Below are positions 1 through 7,996 of a stretch of DNA of 64,000 bases, in pieces. The notes beneath the pieces were generated by a model. That model was not told the origin of the DNA. It saw only the letters and a program-made list of their open reading frames with translations, and made no database searches. The stretch's first letter is position 1. Each line of letters begins with the position of its first letter. Origin of the DNA: Thermococcus sp. (lineage in GTDB: Archaea > Methanobacteriota_B > Thermococci > Thermococcales > Thermococcaceae); assembly GCA_027075325.1 (NCBI GenBank), contig JALTBN010000091.1, positions 1 to 64,000 on the forward strand. Direction: 5' to 3'. Made by a program: the position numbers and the translations under genes.

Positions 1-83
1 ACTACTTGGGAAGGCTTCATTTAGTGTTAAACCCTGACTTGAATTGCTTTTTAAATAGTGCACGACTAATTTTTCTGCCAGTT

Positions 84-194
84 TTATGAGAAGGACAATT
101 TTTCGCCAGCCTTCCTTAAAGGCTGAACTCCAAGAGGCTCCAGGTAATCCTGCCGAAAAACTTCATCGGGAACGGTTTCAAGTAGATATGCCAT
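84..194 (-). CDS. Possible 36-residue protein or C-terminal remnant
   Basis: A short open frame begins at an ATG after a weak ggggttg motif and ends in TAA. The peptide is acidic at first, contains ETVPDEVFRQDYLEPLGV, and ends in a basic-hydrophilic tail. It reads like real coding sequence, and the EVFRQDYLEPLG part loosely recalls the start of HigA-type antitoxins, but I do not recognise the family. It may be the decayed end of a lost gene. The remainder of bases 1-299 holds only the promoter of the next gene. Confidence 0.2.
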   Translation of the reverse strand: MAYLLETVPDEVFRQDYLEPLGVQPLRKAGEKLSFS

Positions 195-260
195 CAACCC
201 CAACTAAATGAGGAGGAACCACTCTATCGAGGTCAGATGGAAGAAGTGGCGCACGACAGG

Positions 261-270
261 TTTTTATACC
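261..270 (+). promoter_or_regulatory. TATA box of the DUF2240 gene
   Basis: The stretch tttttatacc lies about 30-39 bases before the GTG start at 300 and fits an archaeal TATA element. A ggtgat ribosome binding site follows close to the start. Confidence 0.5.
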
Positions 271-299
271 ATAAAGCGCACATTCTATGAGGTGATTAG

Positions 300-713
300 G
301 TGCACCCCCTTGAGAGCGCCGTCAAGGTAAAGGGCTCCACGGAGTTCACCCGAAGCGAGCTCGTAGGACTCCTCTCGTTTACCCTTCGCCTGATGAGTCC
401 TGGAGAGGCCAAGAAGGTCATTGAAGAATGGATATCTAGGGGAATCCTAATCGAGGAAGGGGATATCCTAAGAGTAAACGAGGGGATCTCTTCCGAAGTT
501 CACAGGGAGGGAAGTCTCTTCGACAAGATGCTGGAATATGTTTCATCCTCCCTTGGATGGGATAAGGAGGAGGTCCTAACGGCTCTGGATGAATTTTCAT
601 CCCGCTACGGTTCTCTGGACAGGAAGCTCGTTTTATACCTCTTCGCCCTGGAGAAAGGGATCGACATGAGCCGCTTCAGAGACCGGCTCGATGAAGGGGA
701 AAAGGGTTATTAG
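300..713 (+). CDS. DUF2240 family protein
   Basis: This 137-residue soluble protein starts with GTG preceded by gaggtgatta. The N-terminus (HPLESAVKVKGSTEFTRSEL) and the pattern of short helices followed by an EEWISRGILIEEGD-type wing resemble the archaeal DUF2240 family, in which the first part looks like a winged helix. No catalytic motif is visible and the function is unknown. It has its own promoter, lies 27 bases before the nicotinamidase gene on the same strand, and may be cotranscribed with it. The family name is from memory of the N-terminal pattern. Confidence 0.6.
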   Translation: MHPLESAVKVKGSTEFTRSELVGLLSFTLRLMSPGEAKKVIEEWISRGILIEEGDILRVNEGISSEVHREGSLFDKMLEYVSSSLGWDKEEVLTALDEFSSRYGSLDRKLVLYLFALEKGIDMSRFRDRLDEGEKGY

Positions 714-740
714 GTTCTCCCCCCCAGTTTACACGGTGAT

Positions 741-1310
741 ATGATGGGGGAGGCCCTGATAGTTGTTGATATGCAAAGGGACTTCATGCCGGGCGGAGCC
801 CTCCCCGTGCCAGAGGGGGACAGCATAATACCCATAATCCAGGAGTGCATAAAGCTGTTCTCCAAGCGGGGAGCACTCATCGTGGCAACGAGGGACTGGC
901 ACCCGCCCGATCACGTCAGCTTCAAGGAAAACGGCGGCCCCTGGCCCAGACACTGCGTCAGGAACACCTCCGGGGCAGAGTTTGTCGTTGACCTCCCAGA
1001 GGATGCGGTCATAATCTCAAAGGCCACCGAGCCGGACAAAGAGGCGTACTCCGGATTTGAGAACACTAAACTGGCCGAAGTCCTCAGGGAGAGGGGAATC
1101 AAAAAAATATACGTATGCGGCGTTGCCACGGAGTACTGCGTCAGAGCCACCGCGATGGACGCCCTTAAACTGGGGTTTGAAGTTCATCTGCTGACGGATG
1201 CTGTGAAAGGGATAAATCCCGAAGACGAGAAACGTGCTATGGCAGAGCTCAAGAAGAGCGGGGCGGTGATGGAGGACTGCCGCTCACTGCTCGGGAACTC
1301 CTACGGATGA
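741..1310 (+). CDS. pncA: Nicotinamidase (isochorismatase-like hydrolase)
   Basis: This enzyme converts nicotinamide to nicotinate and ammonia in NAD salvage. At 189 residues it has the usual family length. The catalytic Asp10 lies in VVDMQRDF, metal ligands Asp52 and His54 in RDWHPPDH and His71 in WPRHC, Lys94 in ISKATE, and the nucleophile Cys133 in GVATEYCV. This numbering coincides with the characterised Pyrococcus horikoshii enzyme, which supports the ATG at 741 although a second ATG follows directly. The gene ends convergently with the membrane-protein gene on the other strand, overlapping by 27 bases. Confidence 0.93.
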   Translation: MMGEALIVVDMQRDFMPGGALPVPEGDSIIPIIQECIKLFSKRGALIVATRDWHPPDHVSFKENGGPWPRHCVRNTSGAEFVVDLPEDAVIISKATEPDKEAYSGFENTKLAEVLRERGIKKIYVCGVATEYCVRATAMDALKLGFEVHLLTDAVKGINPEDEKRAMAELKKSGAVMEDCRSLLGNSYG

Positions 1311-2333
1311 AGCTTTTCTCCTCTGTATTTTCTTCCATTCTCTTAGCAGAACGAGGCCCAAGTTGAGGACTATTGGGCCCAGGAGAAGCCCCTTAAGACC
1401 AAGGGCGAGCGTTCCCCCTGTCATTCCAACGAAAACCAGGGTCTCATCGAGATCGGCGTCCCTGGCCACCAGCATGGGCCTGATGGTGTAGTCGGGGAGG
1501 GGGGAGACGAGGACGGCACCGTAAATAGATATACCCAGGGCGGCCAGCGGGCTGCCCGACTCAAAGAGGTAGATCGCGGCGGCAACCCAGAGCATCCAGC
1601 CCTCCAGAAGCGGGACAAAGCTGAAAAGGAACGTCAGCAGGCCCGCAACGATGGCGGTGTAGAAGTTCGAGACCCGGAAGATTACGTATCCAAGAGTCAT
1701 CAAAAAGCCCTTTGCAACGTTGAGGAGGAGCCACGCCCGGACGAGGGCGTTCATTGTTTTATCGGCTCCTGAAAGTATTGCCTCCACCATTCCCTTCTGC
1801 TCGGAGGGCACCATCCTCAGGATCGACGTTGCCACGGAATCAGAGTACAGGAGGGAATAATAGAACGTCGAGACGAAGATAATGAGCTGAAGAATGTAAA
1901 TGGGAACTGAAAACGTAAACGAGGAAGCATATTCAGCGATCCTAGGCATAAGCTGTTCCCTGAAGTTCAGCAGAAAGCTCTGAACCGACTGAGGCAGGTT
2001 AAGAGTCGTTAACCAGGCTAAAACTCCACTCAGATCATGGTAGAAGCTCTTTACAATGTTTAGGGACGAGAGAAGGGTGAACGCCATAAATAAGAGGCCG
2101 ATTAAAACCATCATGAGGGTGAGAATTGCTGCGGAGGGACCGTTCCCAAAGCGAACCTTCAGCCTGCGGTGGAGTGGGTAAAACACATACGCAAGAACCA
2201 TCCCAAAGAAGAGGGCGCTTATGAACGGCTGAATAACCCTCCATGAGATGTAGAGAACAAGGACAACCACCGCAAACCAGAACACCAGTTCTCTCCGATT
2301 CATTGAACCTTCAAGCCTCATCCATTCACCCAT
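1284..2333 (-). CDS. AI-2E family (UPF0118) membrane transporter
   Basis: The product has 349 residues and about eight hydrophobic segments, with the family pattern of two N-terminal helices, a soluble middle section, and a C-terminal glycine-rich helical core (GMTGGTLALGLKGLLLGPIVL). Members of this family export small molecules such as AI-2 or act as Na+/H+ antiporters; the substrate here cannot be told. The start is uncertain: ATG at 2333 is the longest, but ggtga placed just before the ATG at 2321 makes that start equally likely, giving 345 residues. It is divergent from the gene at 2389 and shares its promoter region. Confidence 0.8.
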   Translation of the reverse strand: MGEWMRLEGSMNRRELVFWFAVVVLVLYISWRVIQPFISALFFGMVLAYVFYPLHRRLKVRFGNGPSAAILTLMMVLIGLLFMAFTLLSSLNIVKSFYHDLSGVLAWLTTLNLPQSVQSFLLNFREQLMPRIAEYASSFTFSVPIYILQLIIFVSTFYYSLLYSDSVATSILRMVPSEQKGMVEAILSGADKTMNALVRAWLLLNVAKGFLMTLGYVIFRVSNFYTAIVAGLLTFLFSFVPLLEGWMLWVAAAIYLFESGSPLAALGISIYGAVLVSPLPDYTIRPMLVARDADLDETLVFVGMTGGTLALGLKGLLLGPIVLNLGLVLLREWKKIQRRKASSVGVPEQ

Positions 2334-2347
2334 AGGAGTACACCGTC

Positions 2348-2360
2348 ATGGTTATAAGAG
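2348..2360. promoter_or_regulatory. Shared TATA region between divergent genes
   Basis: The sequence ggttataag reads as a TATA box on both strands (cttataacc on the minus strand). It sits about 25 bases before the likely minus-strand start region and about 30-40 bases before the ATG at 2389, so one element may serve both genes. Confidence 0.4.
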
Positions 2361-2388
2361 TAACTTTCCTGAGGAGTGCGGTGGGAAA

Positions 2389-2691
2389 ATGGATCCGCTC
2401 GAAAAAAACCTCATTGAGGAGGCCGAAGCCCTTTTGAGAACAGGAAAAGGATATTCAGATTATCTACATGCTCTGGGAATTCTTGCAGGCATTCTGGCAT
2501 ACAGAGAGACGGGAATACTGATGTCGGGCCCTGAAGCGGCCAGGTTTATCGAGATGCGCTTTCCAGAGGTCATAAAGCTGGTTTCTCCCCTTAAAAGCCC
2601 CCTCCCTAATCCCAGGGAAGAAGACGCTGAGAGTGCCAGAAAGAGCGCGGAAAGGCTCCTTGAAATAATCTCTGGGGGGACACGAGAATGA
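2389..2691 (+). CDS. Hypothetical protein (100 residues)
   Basis: This small, mostly helical soluble protein starts at ATG with gcggtgggaaa upstream. It has an acidic start, a hydrophobic middle (LHALGILAGILAYRETG) and a charged helical tail. I do not recognise the family and see no catalytic motif. Its stop overlaps the start of the DUF4152 gene by four bases (ATGA), so the two are probably translated together and may act together. Confidence 0.6.
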   Translation: MDPLEKNLIEEAEALLRTGKGYSDYLHALGILAGILAYRETGILMSGPEAARFIEMRFPEVIKLVSPLKSPLPNPREEDAESARKSAERLLEIISGGTRE

Positions 2692-3371
2692 GGTTCGTCT
2701 CGGCAGATACCGGAGGGGGGCTCCTGACGGAGGATTATGAGCTCGTTGGCCTCATCGCGACGGCAGCGGTGCTCGTGGAGAAGCCCTACAGAACTGCAAC
2801 GCTGAGCAGGGTGCGCTACGCCGATCCCTTCAACTACGACCTAAGCGGGAGACAGGCTGTTAAGGACGAGGCCTTTCTTGCGGTCGAACTCGCGAGGGAG
2901 GTCAAACCTGATGTTATTCACCTTGACTCGACCATCGGCGGGATAGAGGTCAGGAAACTCGACGAGCCAACGATAGATGCCCTCACGATAACCGACCGTG
3001 GGAAGGAGGTCTGGAAGGATCTCTCGAAGGAGTTACAACCACTGGCAAAGAAGTTCTGGGAGGAGACGGGGATTGAGATGATAGCCATAGGCAAGTCGAG
3101 CGTCCCGGTGAGGATAGCCGAGATTTACTCCGGCCTCTACACGGCCAAGTGGGCGGTTGAATACGCAAGGGAGAACGGCAAGGCAATCGTTGGCCTGCCC
3201 CGCTACATGAGCGTTGAGCTCCGCCCAAGAAAAATCTACGGCGAGAGCCTTGATCCACGCGAGGGCGGCCTCTTCGGGGAGATTGAAGCGGACACCGATG
3301 GAATCGGCTGGGAGCTGTATCCAAACCCTCTCGTGAGGAGGTACATGGTCCTGGAAGTGTGGAGGGAATGA
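2688..3371 (+). CDS. DUF4152 family protein, RNase H-like fold (putative exonuclease)
   Basis: The 227-residue product begins with VSADTGGG and has VIHLDSTIGG, a pattern of acidic residues after beta strands that suits an RNase H-like metal site (Asp7, Asp near 89). It matches the Thermococcales family represented by P. furiosus PF2046, which I recall as an RNase H-fold protein with single-strand DNA 3'-5' exonuclease activity. That function is inherited by family, not shown here. It overlaps the preceding small gene by four bases, forming a two-gene operon. Confidence 0.65.
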   Translation: MRFVSADTGGGLLTEDYELVGLIATAAVLVEKPYRTATLSRVRYADPFNYDLSGRQAVKDEAFLAVELAREVKPDVIHLDSTIGGIEVRKLDEPTIDALTITDRGKEVWKDLSKELQPLAKKFWEETGIEMIAIGKSSVPVRIAEIYSGLYTAKWAVEYARENGKAIVGLPRYMSVELRPRKIYGESLDPREGGLFGEIEADTDGIGWELYPNPLVRRYMVLEVWRE

Positions 3372-3416
3372 GAAAGGGATTTAACTCTCCCCATCTAGTG
3401 TTCTTATGGGGATATC

Positions 3417-3566
3417 CTGCCGACCATTACGATTAAGGTGAACGTTCCCGACAACATTGATCCGGAGGAGCTTAAGTGTCTCCTGGAACTTGAACTGGTT
3501 AAGTGCGAGCTTGAAAAAAAAGGGCAAAACCCAAAGGGGACTTTAGAAAACTGCGAGGAATCCTAG
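3417..3566 (+). pseudogene. Antitoxin-like small ORF lacking a normal start codon
   Basis: An open frame runs from just after the stop at 3396-3398 to TAG at 3564-3566. From the CTG at 3417 it encodes 49 residues beginning PTITIKVNVPDNIDPEELK and ending with a basic and acidic tail. The beta-strand start followed by an acidic helix resembles VapB-like antitoxins of Thermococcales. A ggggat ribosome-site-like motif lies just before, exactly where an ATG would be expected instead of CTG. No ATG, GTG or TTG precedes it; an internal GTG at 3438 would delete the strand. It may be a start-codon mutant or use CTG. No toxin gene lies next to it. Confidence 0.4.
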
Positions 3567-3625
3567 GAAGAGCGGATTTTGAGGAACTCCGGGAGTATGG
3601 ATTTTGAAAACGAGAAGAGAGGGCA

Positions 3626-5539
3626 TCAAGCCCCCCTCTCCAGCTCGCTCGGGAACTTTATCGCGTCGAACGGGCAGGTCTGGTTGCAGACGCCACAGCC
3701 GGTGCATAGCAGGCTGTCTATCCTGACCTTGTTGGTGTCCGGGTCGTAGACCAAAGCCGGGCAGCCGGTCAGGAGTATGCAGGCCTTGCAGCCCGTGCAC
3801 TTGTCCTCTATCACTATCGGCTTCTCACCGATCTCGCCGCGCCTTATCACCGGGATGACGCACTCACGCCTCGCTATTATGACCGCCGGGCCTTCAATCC
3901 CCATCGCCTCCTTTATGGCCTCTCTCGTCTGTTTGAGGTCGTAGGGGTCGACTGTCTTGACGTACTTTACCCCCAACGCCTTGACGAGGGCTTCGATGTC
4001 TATCTCGTTGAACTTCCTGCCGGTTTCGCTTCCGCCGGTTCCCGGGTGCGGCTGGTGACCGGTCATCGCGGTGGTCCTGTTGTCGAGTATCATGACGAGG
4101 ACGTTGAGGTTTTTGTAGACTGCATCAACCAGCGGCTGGATCCCGTTGTGGAAGAATGTGGAGTCTCCGATGGTGGCGATTATCTTCTTGTCCATGACGA
4201 CGCTCTGACCGTTCGCTAAGCTGATGCTCGCGCCCATAACGTACTCGGTCCAGATGGCCTCAAGCGGCGGGAGGAGTGAGAGGGCGTAGCAGCCTATGTC
4301 TCCGTGTATCGGGACTTTATAGCGGCCGAGCTTCAAATCCCTGAGGGCATCGAGGGCCGCTCTATAGCTTCCACGGTGCGGACAGCCAGGGCACATCACC
4401 GGCGGCCTCTTCGGGGCAAGGCTTTCGGCGTGGGCGACCTCTTCCGGTTTGGTGTATTCCTCCCCCTCCTCGCCGATGAGCCCCAGGAGAGCGTTCCTCA
4501 CGAGGGAAGGAGTAAGCTCGCCCTCGAGCGGGAGGTGGCCGGTTCTCTTGCCGTAGACCGGGACGTTTATTCCAGCCTCGTAGGCCGCTATCTTGACTTC
4601 CTCTTCGAGGAATGGCGCGCCGTCCTCGATCACTATCGCGTAATCAACTGTTTTCAGAAACTCGACGACCAGCTTCCTCGGGAGCGGGTGGGGCGTTGAG
4701 AGCTTGAGGATCTTGAAGTCCGCGTTGATCTTCGGGAGCACCTCCTTCACGTAGTTGTAGGGCGCGCCCTCGACGATTATCCCGATTTTGGCGTCTTTCT
4801 CCCCCTCGATCCAGTTGAAGGGCATTGAGCTGAACTCCTCCTCTACCCTCACCAGCGTCTCATTCAACCAGCGGTGCCTCTTCCTGTTGCCCTCCATGCT
4901 TGCTCTCACGTAGCGTTCGATGTCCTTCTTGAAAACCGGCTTCCTTTCGAGCTCGACGAACTCGCCAACCTCAACGTCCGAGGTGGTGTGGTTCACACGC
5001 GTGGTGGTGCGGAAGATTACTGGAACCTTGTAGCGCTCGCTCAGCTCATAGGCGTACTTTATGAGGTCATGAGCCTCCTGCGGGTCTGCTGGTTCGAGAA
5101 CAGGGAGCAGGGAGATTTTGCCGTAATAGCGGTCGTCCTGCTCGGTCTGGCTGGTATGCGGCCCAGGATCGTCCGCCACGAGGATGACGAGACCGCCTTC
5201 AACGCCTGAGTAAGCCAAACTCATGAGAGGGTCTGCCGCGACGTTAAGGCCGACGCACTTCATCGTGACGAGGGCCCTCAGCCCGGTGTATGCAACTCCC
5301 GCGGCCTCTTCCAGAGCAACCTTCTCGTTGGGCGCCCACTCGGCGAAAACCTCCGGCTTAAGGTGGGCTATTGTCTCAACGACCTCCGTTGAAGGTGTTC
5401 CAGGGTAGCCAGTTGCGAAGGCAACGCCGCTCTCGAGGGCGCCGTAGGCTATAGCCTCGTTGCCCATGAGGAGTTTTTTCTTCTTTTTAACCGAGACCCC
5501 AAGTGAAGCGTTAGAAGGAGCGTTCTTTACAGCCTCCAC
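3626..5539 (-). CDS. iorA: Indolepyruvate ferredoxin oxidoreductase, alpha subunit
   Basis: This subunit oxidatively decarboxylates aryl pyruvates from aromatic amino acids to aryl-acetyl-CoA with ferredoxin reduction. In order are a pyrimidine-binding domain (ATGYPGTPSTEVVE), a long transketolase-like middle, a thiamine diphosphate site (GDIGCYAL, IATIGDSTFFHNG) and two C-terminal 4Fe-4S motifs (CTGCKACILLTGCP, CTGCGVCNQTCP). The GTG at 5539 is preferred because ggtgat lies just before it; GTG at 5548 would add three residues. Usually iorB (about 200 residues) is adjacent, but no such gene lies on either side here. Confidence 0.92.
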   Translation of the reverse strand: MEAVKNAPSNASLGVSVKKKKKLLMGNEAIAYGALESGVAFATGYPGTPSTEVVETIAHLKPEVFAEWAPNEKVALEEAAGVAYTGLRALVTMKCVGLNVAADPLMSLAYSGVEGGLVILVADDPGPHTSQTEQDDRYYGKISLLPVLEPADPQEAHDLIKYAYELSERYKVPVIFRTTTRVNHTTSDVEVGEFVELERKPVFKKDIERYVRASMEGNRKRHRWLNETLVRVEEEFSSMPFNWIEGEKDAKIGIIVEGAPYNYVKEVLPKINADFKILKLSTPHPLPRKLVVEFLKTVDYAIVIEDGAPFLEEEVKIAAYEAGINVPVYGKRTGHLPLEGELTPSLVRNALLGLIGEEGEEYTKPEEVAHAESLAPKRPPVMCPGCPHRGSYRAALDALRDLKLGRYKVPIHGDIGCYALSLLPPLEAIWTEYVMGASISLANGQSVVMDKKIIATIGDSTFFHNGIQPLVDAVYKNLNVLVMILDNRTTAMTGHQPHPGTGGSETGRKFNEIDIEALVKALGVKYVKTVDPYDLKQTREAIKEAMGIEGPAVIIARRECVIPVIRRGEIGEKPIVIEDKCTGCKACILLTGCPALVYDPDTNKVRIDSLLCTGCGVCNQTCPFDAIKFPSELERGA

Positions 5540-5622
5540 GATGATCACCGTAGGTTGTTCGTGGATACGGTTAAAACTCTATGCTCAGAAAAATGCGGGT
5601 AAAAACCGAAAAATATTCGAGC

Positions 5623-5880
5623 TCAGGGCTTCCTCCCCTGCTTTGGGTCGTAGAAATACTTGGACATTGCATCGGCGTATGCCTGAGAAGACCGCCTGGA
5701 GACTGTGAAGGCGTAGAAAGCCGCACCGGCCAGTATTATGCCGCCTATGTAGAGGCCGTAAACCTTTATCATCGCTAATATCGCCGCAACGAAGGTTCCA
5801 AAAATCGCTAAGACGACAAGAGCACCAATGGCCAGGAGAAGCTTGTAACCGTACCGTTCCATAAACAGGGCGAAGTCCAT
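5623..5880 (-). CDS. Small membrane protein with two helices
   Basis: The 85-residue protein starts at ATG 5880 after a strong ggtggagggt site; the open frame extends upstream but that part is antisense to the next gene. Two long hydrophobic stretches (LLLAIGALVVLAIFGTFVAA and YIGGIILAGAAFYAF) are followed by a charged C-terminal tail containing YFYDPKQ. The family is not recognised. It lies upstream of iorA on the same strand, 74 bases away or more, and has no visible link to it. Confidence 0.6.
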   Translation of the reverse strand: MDFALFMERYGYKLLLAIGALVVLAIFGTFVAAILAMIKVYGLYIGGIILAGAAFYAFTVSRRSSQAYADAMSKYFYDPKQGRKP

Positions 5881-5961
5881 ACCCTCCACCTGTGGATTAT
5901 ACTCCGCAGGGCATAAAAGCGTTTCGGAGGCCTTAAATACCGCCACACCATACGCCTGGTA

Positions 5962-6258
5962 GTGAGCGTCATGAAGGTTGGAGAACTGATTGATATGGTC
6001 GACGAGACCATAGCGGAGCTGAAGATAGCCGTTGTGACGAACCAGCAGAGATCGTTTGAAACCCCCTACACGAGTATGGAGTTCACGCAGAGGGCCATAG
6101 AGATAGACGAAGACCTGAAAGACCTTGAGAGGATGAGAGAATACCTCAGCACACTCGATCCGGAGGACAACGCGGAAAAGCACCTCGGAAGGGAGGGACT
6201 TGAAAAACTGGTCAGGATGCTCGAACTGCTGAGAAACAGCGAGGCTCACGTTTATTGA
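5962..6258 (+). CDS. Hypothetical helical protein
   Basis: A 98-residue protein, acidic and almost wholly helical, with heptad-like spacing suggesting a coiled coil or helical bundle (DLKDLERMREYLSTLD). The TATA element ttaaatac at 5933-5940 puts the transcript start near 5960-5965, so translation begins either leaderless at GTG 5962 or at ATG 5971. Function is unknown. It is ten bases upstream of the MazG-like gene and likely in one operon with it. Confidence 0.55.
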   Translation: MSVMKVGELIDMVDETIAELKIAVVTNQQRSFETPYTSMEFTQRAIEIDEDLKDLERMREYLSTLDPEDNAEKHLGREGLEKLVRMLELLRNSEAHVY

Positions 6259-6267
6259 GGTGATCAC

Positions 6268-6594
6268 ATGGAGTTTAAGGAACTCGAAGCCCTGCTGGTC
6301 AGATTCAGGGATTCGCGCGGATGGAAGCGCCACCACACCCCGAAAAACCTTGCGATCTCCGCCGCCGTCGAGATGGGAGAACTGCTGGAGCACTTCCAGT
6401 GGGGGAGCGATGAGGAGATAAGGGAGGCTGTGAAAGACCCGGCCAAAAAGGAGGCCGTTGGAGACGAGATTGCCGATGTTATCATCTACCTCACACTTTT
6501 AGCCCACGAACTTGGGATAGACCTCGACGGGGCAGTGGCAAGGAAGATAATGAAGAACGGGAAAAAGTATCCGGTGGGGAAAGATGGAGCTTAG
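6268..6594 (+). CDS. MazG-like nucleotide pyrophosphohydrolase
   Basis: All-alpha NTP pyrophosphatase of the MazG superfamily, which hydrolyses (d)NTPs to monophosphates and pyrophosphate as house-cleaning. The metal-binding motifs are visible as EMGELLEHFQW (about residues 36-46) and DEIADVIIYL (about 69-78); the lysine-rich end (KNGKKYP) is also typical. At 108 residues it is a single-domain member similar to the dCTPase/RS21-C6 group. The start is ATG with gaggtgatcac before it. Its end overlaps the next gene by 11 bases. Confidence 0.85.
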   Translation: MEFKELEALLVRFRDSRGWKRHHTPKNLAISAAVEMGELLEHFQWGSDEEIREAVKDPAKKEAVGDEIADVIIYLTLLAHELGIDLDGAVARKIMKNGKKYPVGKDGA

Positions 6595-6952
6595 ATTTGG
6601 GAACCTAAAAGTTACTGTGGCGGTTCTGCTGATACAGGCCGCTGTAAATGGAATGAACTTCCGGACCAGCCCGGGGATATACGGGACGTTCGCGCTCTTC
6701 GATGTAATCCTGGCCCTCATGGTCTACCGCGAGAACCGCACCGCGGTCAAGGTGGCCCTCGTTTATCTGACGCTGGACTTCTTCATGGCCACGTTCTACC
6801 TCATAGCCGGTGCACTCCTCAAAGGGATCATCGCGTTCCTCGACTTTCTGGCCCTCCACGACATGGTGAGCTACGTAGGGCGTGTTATGAAGGAGGAGAA
6901 AGGAGAAGAAGTAGAAGAAAACCTTGGGGACGAGGGAGGGCAAAGCTTATAA
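6584..6952 (+). CDS. Small integral membrane protein
   Basis: The 122-residue protein has about four hydrophobic segments (VTVAVLLIQAAVNG, FDVILALMVY, VALVYLTLDFFMATFYLIAG, GIIAFLDFLALHDMVSYV) and an acidic C-terminal tail. The family is not recognised. It overlaps the MazG-like gene by 11 bases, so the pair is translationally coupled. The stop codon coincides with the TATA box of the following operon. Confidence 0.6.
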   Translation: MELRFGNLKVTVAVLLIQAAVNGMNFRTSPGIYGTFALFDVILALMVYRENRTAVKVALVYLTLDFFMATFYLIAGALLKGIIAFLDFLALHDMVSYVGRVMKEEKGEEVEENLGDEGGQSL

Positions 6953-6953
6953 G
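6944..6953 (+). promoter_or_regulatory. TATA box of the DUF2178-like/ABC operon
   Basis: The sequence agcttataag overlaps the TAA stop of the preceding gene and is preceded by a purine-rich stretch suited to TFB binding. The predicted transcript start falls in the palindrome pair that follows. Confidence 0.5.
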
Positions 6954-6956
6954 GAT

Positions 6957-6988
6957 GTAAAGGAAGCTTTACGTAAAGGAAACTTTAC
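6957..6988. promoter_or_regulatory. Tandem palindromic operator
   Basis: Two adjacent 16-base palindromes, GTAAAGGAAGCTTTAC and GTAAAGGAAACTTTAC, both of the form GTAAAG-N4-CTTTAC, lie between the TATA box and the first start codon with no gap. Centres are 16 bases apart, about one and a half turns. A repressor bound here would cover the transcript start; the XRE-type regulator at 8306-8506 in the same operon is the natural candidate. Confidence 0.7.
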
Positions 6989-7381
6989 ATGGTGATGGCT
7001 GTGGAAGGCTGGAGGATCATTGGATACACTATCCCGGCCGCAGCTGCTTCCCTGCTTGCCGTGGCACTGTGGATGGGGAACGCACTCCTTGCCCTCGGAG
7101 TCCTGATTGGCATGATAGGAGCAACTTTCCTCTACTCCGAGTGGCTCAAGGAACGCGGGGAGGTTCTGAGCAACGAGAGGACACTCCGCATAGAGGAGAT
7201 GGCCTCAAGACGGACCCTGCAGGTTCTGGTTCTGGTAGTGGCTTTCCTCGTGGTGGGGCTTTCCATACTGTCGGAGAATGAGCCAGAGTTACGGAGTGCC
7301 TACTACCTCTTAACCTGCTTGATGATCCTAATAGCGGCCCTCAAGCTCTCGCTGAAGCACTACTACGCGAGGGTGATGTGA
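6989..7381 (+). CDS. DUF2178-like membrane protein, copy 1
   Basis: The 130-residue product has four hydrophobic segments and a cytoplasmic-looking loop LSNERTLRIEEMASRRTLQV in the middle, matching the ER...I...A.RTL pattern of the two following genes, and ends in HYYARVM. This resembles DUF2178 proteins of archaea. Translation may start at ATG 6989 right after the operator, or at GTG 7001, which has ggtgat at a good distance. The stop is followed directly by the ATG of the next gene. The function is unknown. Confidence 0.6.
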   Translation: MVMAVEGWRIIGYTIPAAAASLLAVALWMGNALLALGVLIGMIGATFLYSEWLKERGEVLSNERTLRIEEMASRRTLQVLVLVVAFLVVGLSILSENEPELRSAYYLLTCLMILIAALKLSLKHYYARVM

Positions 7382-7996
7382 ATGGAGCGCTGGAAGCGTG
7401 AAGTCCTCTCGCTCATCTTCCTGTCCGCTGTGGCCTATGCTGCATATCTCATATGGCTTTACAGGGCAAGCGGGGGGAGCATGGTCGTGAGCTACGAAAT
7501 GCCGGAGTGGACGTTCCCGTTTTTAGTTGGAACGATAATCTTCGCCCTCTCCTTCGGCGGGGGCTTCGCCGGGCTCGCGCTCACGAACCCGGATCTGTCA
7601 AAGGAGAAAGCCGGTGTTCTGCAGCTGTTCCTAGTATCCCTCCTCCTCGGCGTCGCATCAACCATCGCAGCCTTCTGGATGAGTGGTTTTCTGTCCCTAC
7701 CTCTGACTCTGATTCTCTTAACAGTAGCACTCACCCCGATACTGCTCGTGGCAAGGGCAAAACGTGAAAAGCTTACGCCCAGCGTCCCGATAACTGATGA
7801 AAGGGAGAGACTGATAGACACAAGGAGCAGGGCCCTGGCCGGCGATATCCTGATGAGCGCGGTGGTGATACTCATGATGCTCGCCACTTACGATAAATCC
7901 TGGGAACCGGATCTCCAGGGGCTCTTCCTGTATCTTATGACCCTCTGGGCGGTCTCGTGGCTTGCCGCGAGGATTTATTACGGGGGGAGGATGTAA
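7382..7996 (+). CDS. DUF2178-like membrane protein, copy 2 (long)
   Basis: At 204 residues this is the longest of three related proteins. It has about six hydrophobic segments, a loop PITDERERLIDTRSRALAGD carrying the shared DER...I...A.A motif, and the end ARIYYGGRM. The extra N-terminal helices distinguish it from its neighbours. It begins directly after the stop of copy 1, and copy 3 begins directly after its own stop. No catalytic residue is visible. Confidence 0.6.
   Translation: MERWKREVLSLIFLSAVAYAAYLIWLYRASGGSMVVSYEMPEWTFPFLVGTIIFALSFGGGFAGLALTNPDLSKEKAGVLQLFLVSLLLGVASTIAAFWMSGFLSLPLTLILLTVALTPILLVARAKREKLTPSVPITDERERLIDTRSRALAGDILMSAVVILMMLATYDKSWEPDLQGLFLYLMTLWAVSWLAARIYYGGRM

Noticed and set aside
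5881..6393. Long N-terminal extension of the minus-strand small membrane protein ORF
   Set aside because: It is antisense to the hypothetical and MazG-like genes; a strong ribosome site precedes ATG 5880.
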